A stretch of DNA of 64,000 nucleotides from Bradyrhizobium oligotrophicum S58 (GTDB taxonomy: Bacteria; Pseudomonadota; Alphaproteobacteria; Rhizobiales; Xanthobacteraceae), in assembly GCF_000344805.1 (NCBI RefSeq), contig NC_020453.1, positions 2,170,001 through 2,234,000 of the forward strand, in the 5' to 3' direction. Shown here in pieces: positions 27,645 to 36,326 of this stretch (positions within the stretch are counted from its first letter, which is position 1; each line of letters opens with the position of its first letter). The notes under the pieces are model-generated. The model searched no databases, had not been told where the DNA came from, and worked only from the letters and a program-made list of their open reading frames with translations. Made by a program: the position numbers and the translations under genes.

Positions 27645-29313
27645 AGCGTCCGAATGCGGCGCCGAGCATCTCTTTGAGGATCTGGCGCTTGATCGCCTTG
27701 TTGGTGAGGGTGCCGTCGTTCCACCACCAGCCGTCCTGCTTCATCTTGTCAGCGGCCGTGACGAAGCGCTTGGTGACCTCGGCAAAATCGGCGTCGGTGT
27801 AGTTCAGGCTGAAGATGAAGCGGCCGGTGCCGACCCAGCTCAGCGCCAGGCCCTCGGCGCGCAGATAGTATTGCAGCATCCAATTGTAGCGCGACGGCAC
27901 GGTGTACTCGACCAGCCAGATCGACTGCAGATTGGACACGCGCACCGGCAGCTCGCGCTCCGTCAGCATGGCGTTGAGCTGACGGGCGCGACCGTTCCAG
28001 GTCTCGTCGAGACCGTCATAGATGGTGCGGAAATTCGGGCTGTCGAGCCGGCTCAGGAATTCGTCCATCGCCGTCATCACGTAAGGATGCGAGTTGAAGG
28101 TGCCGCGGGCGAAGCAGATGTCGGCGGGCCGGTCGTCGCGGAAGCGCCGCATGAACTCGTGCTTGCCGCAGACCACGCCGATCGGCAGGCCGCCGCCGAG
28201 GCTCTTGCCGTAGGTGACCATGTCGGCCTTGACGCCAAAATACTCCTGCGCGCCGCCCGGCGCGAGCCGGAAGCCGAGGAAGACCTCATCGAACAGCAGC
28301 ACGATGCCACGTTCGGTGCAGACCTCGCGCAGCTGCTTCAGCCAGACCGTGTAGGCCTCGCGGTCGTACTTCCCCTTGCGCGAGGAGTCGACCAGCGCCG
28401 AATCGCCGGGCGCATTGCCGTTCGGATGCAGCGCCTGCAACGGGTTGACCAGCACGCAGGCGATGTCGCGCCGCGTCCGCAGGACATGCAGTGTGCGGTC
28501 GGACATTTCGGCGAGCGTGTAGGTCTCGTGCGGGGCGATCGGGTTGCCGACGCCGGGCTGCACGTCGCCCCACCAGCCGTGATAGGCGCCGGCGAAGCGC
28601 ACCAGATGGTTGCGCCCGGTGTGGTAGCGCGCGAGCCGCACCGCCTGCATCACGGCCTCGGTGCCGGACATGTGGAACGAGACCTCGTCCATGCCCGACA
28701 GGTCGGTCAGCCGCTTCACGTTGTCGGCCACGACCGGATGATAGAGACCGAGCACCGGTCCGAGCGCACTCGCGCGCCGCTCGGCGGCCGCGATGCATTC
28801 CTTGTAGAAGTCGTAGCCGAAGATGTTGACTCCGTAGGAGCCGGTGAGGTCGTAGAACTGATTGCCGTCGAGATCCGTCAAGGTGACGCCCGACGAAGCC
28901 TGCATGAACGAGCCGGCGCCGAGTTGCTCCTTGACCAGTCGGCTGTACTGGAACGGCACGCGGTAGCTCTGGGTGAACTGCAGGTCGGAGATGCGGCTCG
29001 CGGCCTCGGCCGTCAGGGCGCGGCTCTTGGCGAACCTCTCCTGGAACAGCGCGCCGAGCCGGAAGAAGCCGTCCTGTCGCCGGGTCGCGATGTCGGTCGG
29101 CGCGCCGTCGGAGCGGAAGAACGTGTCGATCTCGAACTCATAGCGCGGGATCAGCTTGGAGATCCGGCGCGACATCTTGGAATGCCCGGCGAGCGAGCGG
29201 TGCTTGGCGCGCGACAGCGCGATCCGGGCGGTGACTTTCGGGGCGACGCCAGCCGTCACGGCGGCGCCGACGGCCAGCGATACATAAGGAATCGAGTTTT
29301 CCATCATGTCCAC
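27643..29313 (-). CDS. Class III PLP-dependent aminotransferase with N-terminal hydrophobic segment
   Basis: The 556-residue product has a hydrophobic N-terminal segment (IPYVSLAVGAAVTAGV) and about 130 extra residues before a class III aminotransferase core like glutamate-1-semialdehyde aminomutase. Landmarks: FHMSGTEAVMQAVRLARYHTG, RFAGAYHGWW, LLFDEVFLGFR (D342) and the PLP lysine K370 in VTYGKSLGGGLPIG. The GTG at 29313 is chosen because AGGAGG stands 11 bases upstream; an ATG two codons on is possible. It is divergent from a phosphatidylserine decarboxylase gene with 29 bases between. The extension and context suggest a membrane-associated enzyme acting on a lipid-linked or long-chain substrate; that is inference. 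Confidence 0.85.
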   Translation of the reverse strand: MDMMENSIPYVSLAVGAAVTAGVAPKVTARIALSRAKHRSLAGHSKMSRRISKLIPRYEFEIDTFFRSDGAPTDIATRRQDGFFRLGALFQERFAKSRALTAEAASRISDLQFTQSYRVPFQYSRLVKEQLGAGSFMQASSGVTLTDLDGNQFYDLTGSYGVNIFGYDFYKECIAAAERRASALGPVLGLYHPVVADNVKRLTDLSGMDEVSFHMSGTEAVMQAVRLARYHTGRNHLVRFAGAYHGWWGDVQPGVGNPIAPHETYTLAEMSDRTLHVLRTRRDIACVLVNPLQALHPNGNAPGDSALVDSSRKGKYDREAYTVWLKQLREVCTERGIVLLFDEVFLGFRLAPGGAQEYFGVKADMVTYGKSLGGGLPIGVVCGKHEFMRRFRDDRPADICFARGTFNSHPYVMTAMDEFLSRLDSPNFRTIYDGLDETWNGRARQLNAMLTERELPVRVSNLQSIWLVEYTVPSRYNWMLQYYLRAEGLALSWVGTGRFIFSLNYTDADFAEVTKRFVTAADKMKQDGWWWNDGTLTNKAIKRQILKEMLGAAFGR

Positions 29314-29342
29314 CAGCGCTAACCCCTCCTGCTGACAGATTC

Positions 29343-30224
29343 ATGACAGTCAAAAGCCTGATCGCCTCCTTTACCCAACAGGAAGACCTCAACTTCCTGC
29401 TCACCAACCGCGTGCCGCGCGCCGCGCTGACCCGCTTCATGGGCTGGTTCTCCAAGATCGAGAACCCGATTGTAGCGGACGCCGCGATCGCGCTGTGGAA
29501 GCTGTTCTCCGACCTCGATCTCTCCGAGGCCAAGGAAACGCATTTCAACAGCCTGCACGCCTGCTTCACGCGCGAGCTCAAGCCGGGCCTGCGGCCGTTC
29601 GATTCCGATCCTGCCATCGTCACCGCCCCGTCGGACGGCATCATCGGCGCCCATGGCCTGATCAAGGACGGCGAGCTCTATCAGATCAAGGGCGCGCCTT
29701 ATCGCTTGAGCGAGCTCGTCGCCGATCCTGCCGTGGTCGAGACCCATCGCAACGGCTGCTTCGTGACCTTGCGTCTGACGTCGAGCATGTATCACCGCTT
29801 CCATGCGCCCGCCGACATGACGCTCGAGCATGTCAGCCTGATCCACGGCGATGTCTGGAACGTCAATCCGATCGCGCTGAAGCGCGTCGAGCGGCTGTTC
29901 TGCAAGAACGAGCGCGCCGTCATCCGCACGCATCTTGCGTCCGGCGAGCCGTTCACGATCGTGCCGGTCGCGGCGATCCTGGTCGCGAGCATCCGCCTGC
30001 ATGCGCTCGACCGCGTATTGAACGCGCAGACCGAGCGGCCGCTGGCCTACGCCTGCAACAACAATGTGCGCAAGGGCGACGAGCTCGGCTGGTTCGAGCA
30101 TGGATCGACCATCATCCTGCTCGCGCCCGGCGACTTCACGTTCTGCCCCAATGTCGTGGAGGGCGCGCGCATCCGGGCCGGCCAGCCACTGTGGCGCCGG
30201 CGCGTCGCCGCCGGCGCAATGTAA
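29343..30224 (+). CDS. psd: Phosphatidylserine decarboxylase
   Basis: The 293-residue proenzyme has the features of a pyruvoyl-dependent phosphatidylserine decarboxylase. The catalytic triad positions are D98 (APSDGII), H151 (MYHRFHAP) and S255 in FEHGSTIILL. Self-cleavage between G254 and S255 would form the alpha subunit with its pyruvoyl group; the usual LGST reads HGST here. The enzyme makes phosphatidylethanolamine at the inner membrane. The length matches the E. coli-type enzyme rather than the shorter form common in rhizobia, so it may be a second, accessory copy. It is divergent from the aminotransferase. Confidence 0.9.
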   Translation: MTVKSLIASFTQQEDLNFLLTNRVPRAALTRFMGWFSKIENPIVADAAIALWKLFSDLDLSEAKETHFNSLHACFTRELKPGLRPFDSDPAIVTAPSDGIIGAHGLIKDGELYQIKGAPYRLSELVADPAVVETHRNGCFVTLRLTSSMYHRFHAPADMTLEHVSLIHGDVWNVNPIALKRVERLFCKNERAVIRTHLASGEPFTIVPVAAILVASIRLHALDRVLNAQTERPLAYACNNNVRKGDELGWFEHGSTIILLAPGDFTFCPNVVEGARIRAGQPLWRRRVAAGAM

Positions 30225-30326
30225 GGAGCCCGCCGCCGAAATCTCGATTTCGCCGTTGCGCATCACCATATCGTAGCGTTGAACTGGCGAATCAGCGGGC
30301 TACAACCCGCAAGTGCGGGAGCGGCG

Positions 30327-31313
30327 ATGGCGAGAGCGCAGATCATGGCGGCGGGTGGCATCGTGCTGCGGCGGGAGCAACCGCCGCGGGTCGCTGTCGT
30401 GCGCCTGCGCAAGCGCGACGAATGGGTGCTGCCGAAAGGCAAGCTCGACGACGGCGAGACGCCGCGCGACGCTGCCAAGCGCGAGGTGCTGGAGGAGACC
30501 GGGCACAAGGTCACCGTGCACGAGTTCCTCGGCACCCTGGTGTATGACACCGGCACGCGCGCCAAGGTCGTGCACTACTGGCGGATGGAGGCTGCGGATG
30601 AACCGTCGCAGCCGCTGATGAATGACGTCCGCGCCGTCGACTGGCTGCCGCTCGATGCCGCGGTCGCGCGGCTGTCGCGCGATCATGAGAAGACGTTTCT
30701 CGAGACGGTCGGGCCCTACGCACTCGCAGGCCTGATCCGCAAGACCAGGGCGAAGTCCGTGCCGGAGGTGGCGGCCAGGACGGCGGTCGAGACGGCTGTT
30801 GTCGACAAGGACGCCATCGAGAAGGACACGGCGGCGGTCGCTGCAAAGCCCGCGGCGGCGCGGAAGCGCCGCAGCCGAGTCGTTGAGGAGCCGGCTCCAG
30901 CGCAGGTTCCGGAGCCGGTCGGCGTCGCGGTGGCCGAATCCAACGAGCCGTCCACCGAGATCGCGGCTGCGGCTCCCGACCTCGATCAGTCGGAGCCGGT
31001 TGCTTGGGATGCGACCACGGCGGTGGCGGAGGCGGCCGAGACGGTCGCCACGCAGCCCGAAGAGCCTGAAACGAAGCGCGGGCCGGCGGATCTCGAACGC
31101 ATCGAGGCCGTGGCGGCCGCGATCAAGTCGCTGGTGCCCAGCCCGGCTGTGCCGCAGGCCGAGGGCCGCGGCCTCGGTGAGCGGCAGACGGACATGCCGA
31201 ACGCGGACGCAGAGACCGCACCGCGCGAAGATGCAGACGCCGACGCGCAAGACGGTCCGCCGCGCCGCAGCCTTGCGCAGAAGATGCGGGCGTGGCTCGG
31301 CCGCGCCGCCTGA
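30327..31313 (+). CDS. Nudix hydrolase with long disordered C-terminal extension
   Basis: The 328-residue product has an N-terminal Nudix domain of about 135 residues; the Nudix box is GKLDDGETPRDAAKREVLEETG, matching G-x5-E-x7-R-E-x2-E-E-x-G. It likely hydrolyses a nucleoside diphosphate derivative such as a diadenosine polyphosphate. The remaining 190 residues are low complexity, rich in Ala, Glu and Pro, ending in a basic RRSLAQKMRAWLGRAA that could form an amphipathic helix. The start at ATG 30327 sits at the usual position before AGGIVLRRE; an upstream in-frame ATG lacks a ribosome site. Confidence 0.85.
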   Translation: MARAQIMAAGGIVLRREQPPRVAVVRLRKRDEWVLPKGKLDDGETPRDAAKREVLEETGHKVTVHEFLGTLVYDTGTRAKVVHYWRMEAADEPSQPLMNDVRAVDWLPLDAAVARLSRDHEKTFLETVGPYALAGLIRKTRAKSVPEVAARTAVETAVVDKDAIEKDTAAVAAKPAAARKRRSRVVEEPAPAQVPEPVGVAVAESNEPSTEIAAAAPDLDQSEPVAWDATTAVAEAAETVATQPEEPETKRGPADLERIEAVAAAIKSLVPSPAVPQAEGRGLGERQTDMPNADAETAPREDADADAQDGPPRRSLAQKMRAWLGRAA

Positions 31314-31467
31314 GCCGCTCGACGAACATCGGTTGAACGCCAACGGGTTAGGCCGCACATTCGTGCGGGCGCCGGGCGTTGTTCGTTTGTGCCTCGCGCT
31401 GCCCGAAAATTGCTGAGAACCAATCGCGCCATCGCGGGTTGATGCCGGTCGTCACCGGAGACACCGC

Positions 31468-31983
31468 ATGAGCACGCCGCCAGCGCGCGACACCGCCGCG
31501 CCCACCGCAAAGCCAGCACCGCTGTCCGTCACGCTTCGGATCAATGGCCAGCCGAGGACGCTGTCGGTGACGCCGTGGACCACGCTGCTCGACCTCCTGC
31601 GCAACCATCTCGATCTCACCGGGACCAAGAAGGGCTGCGATCACGGCCAGTGCGGCGCCTGCACGGTGCTGATCGACGGCCGGCGCGTGCTCTCCTGCTT
31701 GACGCTCGCGGTCATGAGAGACGGCGCCGAGATCACGACGATCGAGGGATTGGCCAAAGGCAATGAGCTGCACCCGCTGCAGCAGGCCTTCATCGATCAC
31801 GATGCCTTCCAATGCGGCTATTGCACGCCGGGCCAGATCTGCTCGGCCGCCGGCCTGATCGCCGAGGGCAGGGCGACGACGAAGGAAGAGATCCGCGAAC
31901 TGATGAGCGGCAACATCTGCCGTTGCGGCGCCTATCCCAACATCGTCGGCGCCATCGAGCAGGCGATGGGAGGCAGCCGATGA
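31468..31983 (+). CDS. paoA: Aldehyde/xanthine oxidoreductase, [2Fe-2S] subunit, PaoA-like
   Basis: The 171-residue product is the small iron-sulphur subunit of a xanthine-oxidase-family enzyme. The plant-ferredoxin cluster is bound by C57, C62, C65 and C77 (GCDHGQCGACTVLIDG), and the second cluster by C116, C119, C151 and C153 (FQCGYCTPGQ, GNICRCGAYPN). Unlike E. coli PaoA there is no twin-arginine signal, so this enzyme should remain cytoplasmic. Its stop codon overlaps the start of the next gene (ATGA). It passes electrons from the molybdenum subunit to the FAD subunit. Confidence 0.93.
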   Translation: MSTPPARDTAAPTAKPAPLSVTLRINGQPRTLSVTPWTTLLDLLRNHLDLTGTKKGCDHGQCGACTVLIDGRRVLSCLTLAVMRDGAEITTIEGLAKGNELHPLQQAFIDHDAFQCGYCTPGQICSAAGLIAEGRATTKEEIRELMSGNICRCGAYPNIVGAIEQAMGGSR

Positions 31984-32996
31984 ACAATTTCGATTACGCG
32001 CGCGCCAGCGACGTCGCGGAAGCCGTCAGGCTCAAGGCGGCGACGCCGGAGGCGAAGTTCATCGCCGGCGGCACCAACCTGATCGACCTGATGAAATATC
32101 ATGTCGAACAGCCGCGCCAGCTGATCGACATCAGCCGCCTGCCGCTGACGAATGTGGAGGAGACCAGCGCCGGCGGCGTCAGGATCGGCGCGTTGGTGCC
32201 GAACAGCACGCTCGCCTATCACCCTGCCATCGAGAGCCGCTATCCGCTGCTGGCGAGCGCGATCCTCGCCGGCGCCTCGGCGCAGTTGCGCAACATGGCC
32301 TCGACCGGCGGCAACCTCCTGCAGCGGACACGCTGCGCCTATTTCTATGACGTCGCCACGCCCTGCAACAAGCGCACGCCCGGCGCCGGTTGCTCGGCGA
32401 TCGACGGCCTCAACCGCGGTCACGCGATCCTCGGCACCAGCGCCGACTGCATCGCGACCCACCCCTCCGACATGTGCGTGGCGCTCGCCGCGCTCGACGC
32501 CACGGTGCACGTCGCGGGTGCCTCGGGCGGGCGGGTCATCGCCTTTGCCGATTTCCACCGGCTGCCCGGCGACCGGCCGGACCTCGACAACACGCTGCAT
32601 GCCGACGAGATCATCACCGCGATCGAACTGCCGCCGAAGGGCTTCGCTGCGAACTACAGCTATCTGAAGATCCGCGATCGCCTGTCCTACGCGTTTGCGC
32701 TGGTCTCGGTTGCCGCTGCGCTCGAACTCGACGGCGGTCGTATACGGGAGGCGCGGCTTGCGCTTGGCGGCGTCGCCCACAAGCCGTGGCGCAACGAGAC
32801 CGCGGAATCCGCGCTGCGCGGGCAGGTGCCGGATCGCGGCGCGTTCGGCCGCGCGGCCGACATCCTGCTCCACGATGCGAAGGCCTACGCGCACAACGCG
32901 TTCAAGCTCCCGCTGGCGCGGCGCGCCATCGTTCGCACCCTGACCCAGGCCGCGAGCGCGACGCCACAGATTCAATCCATCAAGTCGATCCGGTGA
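31980..32996 (+). CDS. paoB: Aldehyde/xanthine oxidoreductase, FAD subunit, PaoB-like
   Basis: The 338-residue product has the FAD-binding loop FIAGGTNLIDLMK and a second FAD segment, ASTGGNLLQRTRC. The insertion RCAYFYDVATPCNKRTPGAGCSA carries the extra cysteines that hold a [4Fe-4S] cluster in E. coli PaoB, marking this as the PaoABC type rather than classic xanthine dehydrogenase. The C-terminal domain has YLKIRDRLSYAFALVSVAAAL and LALGGVAHKPWR. It starts at ATG 31980, overlapping paoA, and is followed by the large subunit after a four-base gap. Confidence 0.92.
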   Translation: MNNFDYARASDVAEAVRLKAATPEAKFIAGGTNLIDLMKYHVEQPRQLIDISRLPLTNVEETSAGGVRIGALVPNSTLAYHPAIESRYPLLASAILAGASAQLRNMASTGGNLLQRTRCAYFYDVATPCNKRTPGAGCSAIDGLNRGHAILGTSADCIATHPSDMCVALAALDATVHVAGASGGRVIAFADFHRLPGDRPDLDNTLHADEIITAIELPPKGFAANYSYLKIRDRLSYAFALVSVAAALELDGGRIREARLALGGVAHKPWRNETAESALRGQVPDRGAFGRAADILLHDAKAYAHNAFKLPLARRAIVRTLTQAASATPQIQSIKSIR

Positions 32997-33000
32997 TCCC

Positions 33001-35205
33001 ATGACAGCTCACATCGGCAGCGCCACCTCACGCGTCGACGGCCGCGCCAAGGTCACCGGTGCCGCCAAATATGCCGCCGAGTTCACCGCGCCTGACCTCG
33101 CCTTCGGCGTCGTCGTCAATTCCACCATCCCGAAGGGGCGGATCATCAGCATCGATACCAGCCGCGCGCTGGCCGTCGACGGCGTCATCGACGTGCTGAC
33201 CCACGCCAACCGGGTCAGGATGGCAGATAAGGATGACGATTATCGCGACGAGGTGGCGCCGGAGGACGGCTCGCCCTATCGCCCGCTCTACGATGACAGG
33301 GTGCACTTCAACTTCCAGCCGGTCGCGCTGGTGGTGGCCGAGGACGAGGACACCGCGCGTTTCGCGGCGACGCTGGTCGAAGTCGCGTATCAGGCCGAGA
33401 GCTTCGCCACCGACCTTCATGCCCGGCGCGAGCAGGCCTTCAAGGTCGACAAGCCGGTCAAGCCGCGTGGTGACGCGACCAAGGCGCTCGCCGGCGCAGC
33501 CGTGCGTCACGATGCCGATTATGGCGTGCCGATCGAGTATCACAATCCGATGGAGCTCTACGCCTCGACGGTGCTCTGGCGCGAGGGCGGCAAGCTCGTG
33601 GTCTACGACAAGACCCAGGGCGTCCAGAACGTGCAGCGCTACGTCTGCAGCGTGTTCCAACTAAAGGACGACGATGTCCAGGTGATGTCGCCGTTCGTCG
33701 GCGGCGCGTTCGGCTCCGGGCTGCGTCCGCAATACCAGGTGGTGCTCGCCGCCATGGCGGCGCTCAAGCTGAAACGCGCCGTGCGCGTCGTGCTCAGCCG
33801 CGCCCAGATGTACGGCCTGTGTTATCGCCCGGCGACGATCGAGCGGCTGGCGCTCGGCGCCAGTGAAGACGGCGCGCTGGCGGCGCTGACGCATGAGGCG
33901 ATCGCGATGACCTCGCAGCACGAGGCGTTCTCGCGCAACGACATCGGCTGGGGCGACGTGCTCTACACCTCGGACAACTCGCGCGCCACCCACCGGCTCG
34001 CCAGGCTGGACGTGCCGACGCCCGGCGACATGCGTGCGCCCGGCGCGGCCAGCGGCGTCTACGGGCTGGAATGCGCGATGGACGAGCTCGCCGTGGCGCT
34101 GAAGATGGATCCGCTCGAATTGCGCCTGCGCTGCTATTCCGATCGGGATCAGGACAAGAACCTGCCGTTCTCCAGCAAGCGACTGCGGGAGTGTTATCAG
34201 CAGGGCGCCGAAGCTTTCGGCTGGTCGGAGCGCAACCCGGAGCCGCGGTCGATGCGCGACGGCCGTGAGCTCGTCGGCTGGGGCATGGCGAGCGGCGCCT
34301 GGGAGGCGCTGCAGATGCCGTTCGCGACGCGGATCGTCATGACGGCCAACGGTCATGTCGAGGTCGCGAGCGCGACCTCCGACATCGGCACCGGCACCTA
34401 CACGATCATGGCGCAGGTCGCCGCCGACATGCTCGGCGTGCCGCTCGACAGCATCACTGTGAAGCTCGGCGACTCCACGCTGCCGAAGACCCCGGTCGAG
34501 GGCGGCTCGTGGACTGCGGCTTCGATCTCGCATGCGATCGTCAATGCCGCCGCCGATATCCGCGCCGAGCTGCTGAAGATCGCGCAGGGCATGCCGGAAT
34601 CGGCGCTGGAGGGGCTGGGGACAGACGAGGTGACTCTCGCGGACGGAGCGATCGTGGCGATCGCCGACCGCAGCCGTTCGGTGCCGATGGCGGATGTCAT
34701 GCGTCACGGCGGCATGGACCGGATCGAAAAGGAGCGGGGCTCGGAGTTCGAGGACGACGACGAGCACGCCCACAACACCCATTCGGCCATCTTTGCCGAG
34801 GTCAAGGTCGATGAAGAGTTGGGCGTTATCCGGGTGACGCGCATCGTCAATGCGGTCGCCGCCGGGCGCATCCTCAACACCAAGACCGCGGCGAGCCAGA
34901 TCATGGGCGGGGTGGTCTGGGGCATCGGCATGGCTCTGCACGAAGAAGCGATGATCGATCACCGCTTCGGGCGCATCATGAACGCCAATATCGCCGAATA
35001 TCACGTGCCGGTGAACGCCGATGTGCATGACATCCAGGTGATCTTCGTCGAGGAAGAGGACCGCATCATCAACAAGCTGGGAATCAAGGGCGTCGGTGAG
35101 ATCGGCATCGTCGGCGTGCCCGCAGCGATCGCAAATGCCGTCTATCACGCCACCGGCAGGCGTGTGCGCGATTTGCCGATCACGTTGGACAAGCTTGTGG
35201 GGTGA
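33001..35205 (+). CDS. paoC: Aldehyde/xanthine oxidoreductase, molybdenum subunit, PaoC-like
   Basis: The 734-residue product binds the molybdopterin cytosine dinucleotide cofactor. Landmarks are the N-terminal VDGRAKVTGAAKYAAEF, FVGGAFGSGLRPQYQ, the loop DMRAPGAASGVYGLECAMDEL, ATSDIGTGTYTIMAQ and GVGEIGIVG near 697-705, with the catalytic glutamate around residue 700. It oxidises aldehydes or N-heterocycles with water as oxygen source; the substrate is not defined by sequence. The three genes form an operon. No PaoD/XdhC chaperone gene is adjacent, so cofactor insertion must be served from elsewhere. Confidence 0.93.
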   Translation: MTAHIGSATSRVDGRAKVTGAAKYAAEFTAPDLAFGVVVNSTIPKGRIISIDTSRALAVDGVIDVLTHANRVRMADKDDDYRDEVAPEDGSPYRPLYDDRVHFNFQPVALVVAEDEDTARFAATLVEVAYQAESFATDLHARREQAFKVDKPVKPRGDATKALAGAAVRHDADYGVPIEYHNPMELYASTVLWREGGKLVVYDKTQGVQNVQRYVCSVFQLKDDDVQVMSPFVGGAFGSGLRPQYQVVLAAMAALKLKRAVRVVLSRAQMYGLCYRPATIERLALGASEDGALAALTHEAIAMTSQHEAFSRNDIGWGDVLYTSDNSRATHRLARLDVPTPGDMRAPGAASGVYGLECAMDELAVALKMDPLELRLRCYSDRDQDKNLPFSSKRLRECYQQGAEAFGWSERNPEPRSMRDGRELVGWGMASGAWEALQMPFATRIVMTANGHVEVASATSDIGTGTYTIMAQVAADMLGVPLDSITVKLGDSTLPKTPVEGGSWTAASISHAIVNAAADIRAELLKIAQGMPESALEGLGTDEVTLADGAIVAIADRSRSVPMADVMRHGGMDRIEKERGSEFEDDDEHAHNTHSAIFAEVKVDEELGVIRVTRIVNAVAAGRILNTKTAASQIMGGVVWGIGMALHEEAMIDHRFGRIMNANIAEYHVPVNADVHDIQVIFVEEEDRIINKLGIKGVGEIGIVGVPAAIANAVYHATGRRVRDLPITLDKLVG

Positions 35206-35287
35206 GGTGAGGGCGGCTTGACCCAGCTGCGTCCGCGCACGAGGATCGCTGGACGGTTTGTCAGATCGTCCAGCAGTGGCGTCCAAC

Positions 35288-36166
35288 ATGCTCTCCGATC
35301 TGGCCGCTCTGGCGGCTGCCTTCAGCATCGCAGTCAGCAACGTCATCGCGCCGTCGGCGGTTCGCCACCTCGGTCCGGTCCGATTCAACGCCGTCCGTCT
35401 CGCGGCGGCGCTCCTGTCCATGCTAGCCCCGGTGACGCTGCGAGGCCGATGGGCCGCGCCGTCCCATCATCAGTTGCTGTTGCTGGCGGCATCGAGCCTG
35501 CTCGGCGTCGTTGTCGCCGACTCCTGCTTTTATGCAGCGCTGGCGCGGCTGGGGCCGCGCCTCACCGCGGTCGTCTATGCGAGCTGGACCGCATTCGCCG
35601 CCGTGCTCGGCTATCTCCTGCTGGATGAGACGCTGTCGACGATCAAGATCATCGGCGTCGGGTGCATCCTGGGCGGGGTCTGCGTCGCCATCATCTTCAG
35701 GCAGCCCGGCGCCATCTCTGACGAGACGCATGGCTCGCTGCGCACGGGACTCCTGTTCGGTCTCGCGGCGGCGCTGTTCGCGGCGGCTGCGGTCCTGGTC
35801 GCTCGTCCGGTGATGGCTGCGGGTCTGGATCCGGCGTTGGCCACATCCATTCGTGCTGCGATCGGATTGGCAGGCCTGCTCACCTTGTCCGTCATGCCGG
35901 GCGGCCGCAGTTCGCTCCCGGTCGATCGATCAGTCATGATACGCTCGGCGCTCAGCGGCGTGCTCGGGATGGGCGTCGGCATGACGCTCGTTCTGTTTGC
36001 GCTGACCAGCCGGCCTGTCGGCATCGTTTCCAGCCTGTCGTCGACGACGCCCGTCATGATCCTGCCGCTGCTGTGGTGGAGCACCGGGCTCAGGCCCGCG
36101 CCGGCAGCCTGGCTGGGCGCTGCGCTGGCCGTAACAGGTGTCATCGCCATCGTCAGCGGCTTGTGA
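35288..36166 (+). CDS. DMT-superfamily transporter, EamA domains
   Basis: The 292-residue product has ten hydrophobic helices arranged as two EamA repeats, each about 140 residues. Typical EamA features are visible: FNAVRLAAALL, GVVVADSCFYAALARLGPRLTAVVYASWTAFAAVLGYLLLDE at the end of the first repeat's core, and VGIVSSLSSTTPVMILPLLWW in the second. Members export amino acids or other small metabolites across the inner membrane. The ATG at 35288 starts within the first hydrophobic segment; a TTG ten codons upstream (35258) is an alternative. Confidence 0.85.
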   Translation: MLSDLAALAAAFSIAVSNVIAPSAVRHLGPVRFNAVRLAAALLSMLAPVTLRGRWAAPSHHQLLLLAASSLLGVVVADSCFYAALARLGPRLTAVVYASWTAFAAVLGYLLLDETLSTIKIIGVGCILGGVCVAIIFRQPGAISDETHGSLRTGLLFGLAAALFAAAAVLVARPVMAAGLDPALATSIRAAIGLAGLLTLSVMPGGRSSLPVDRSVMIRSALSGVLGMGVGMTLVLFALTSRPVGIVSSLSSTTPVMILPLLWWSTGLRPAPAAWLGAALAVTGVIAIVSGL

Positions 36167-36326
36167 GTCCACGGCCGCCGCCCACACGCGCGCCGTACTC
36201 TCTCCTTGGTTGGTGCGGTTTCGAAACATCTCTCCACGCTTCCGCCCCACGCTGTCCGAAATCCCGGAGGAGAAGAATGCGCCGCCCGCGACAGGGCGGC
36301 GATGGTCGGCGTGAGGCGAGAGAAGC

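Noticed and set aside
26659..29322. Plus-strand open frame of 887 codons
   Set aside because: It runs across the Mpo1-like gene, a repeat and the antisense of the aminotransferase. Its product is low-complexity and His/Arg/Glu-rich, as expected for a shadow of GC-rich coding DNA.
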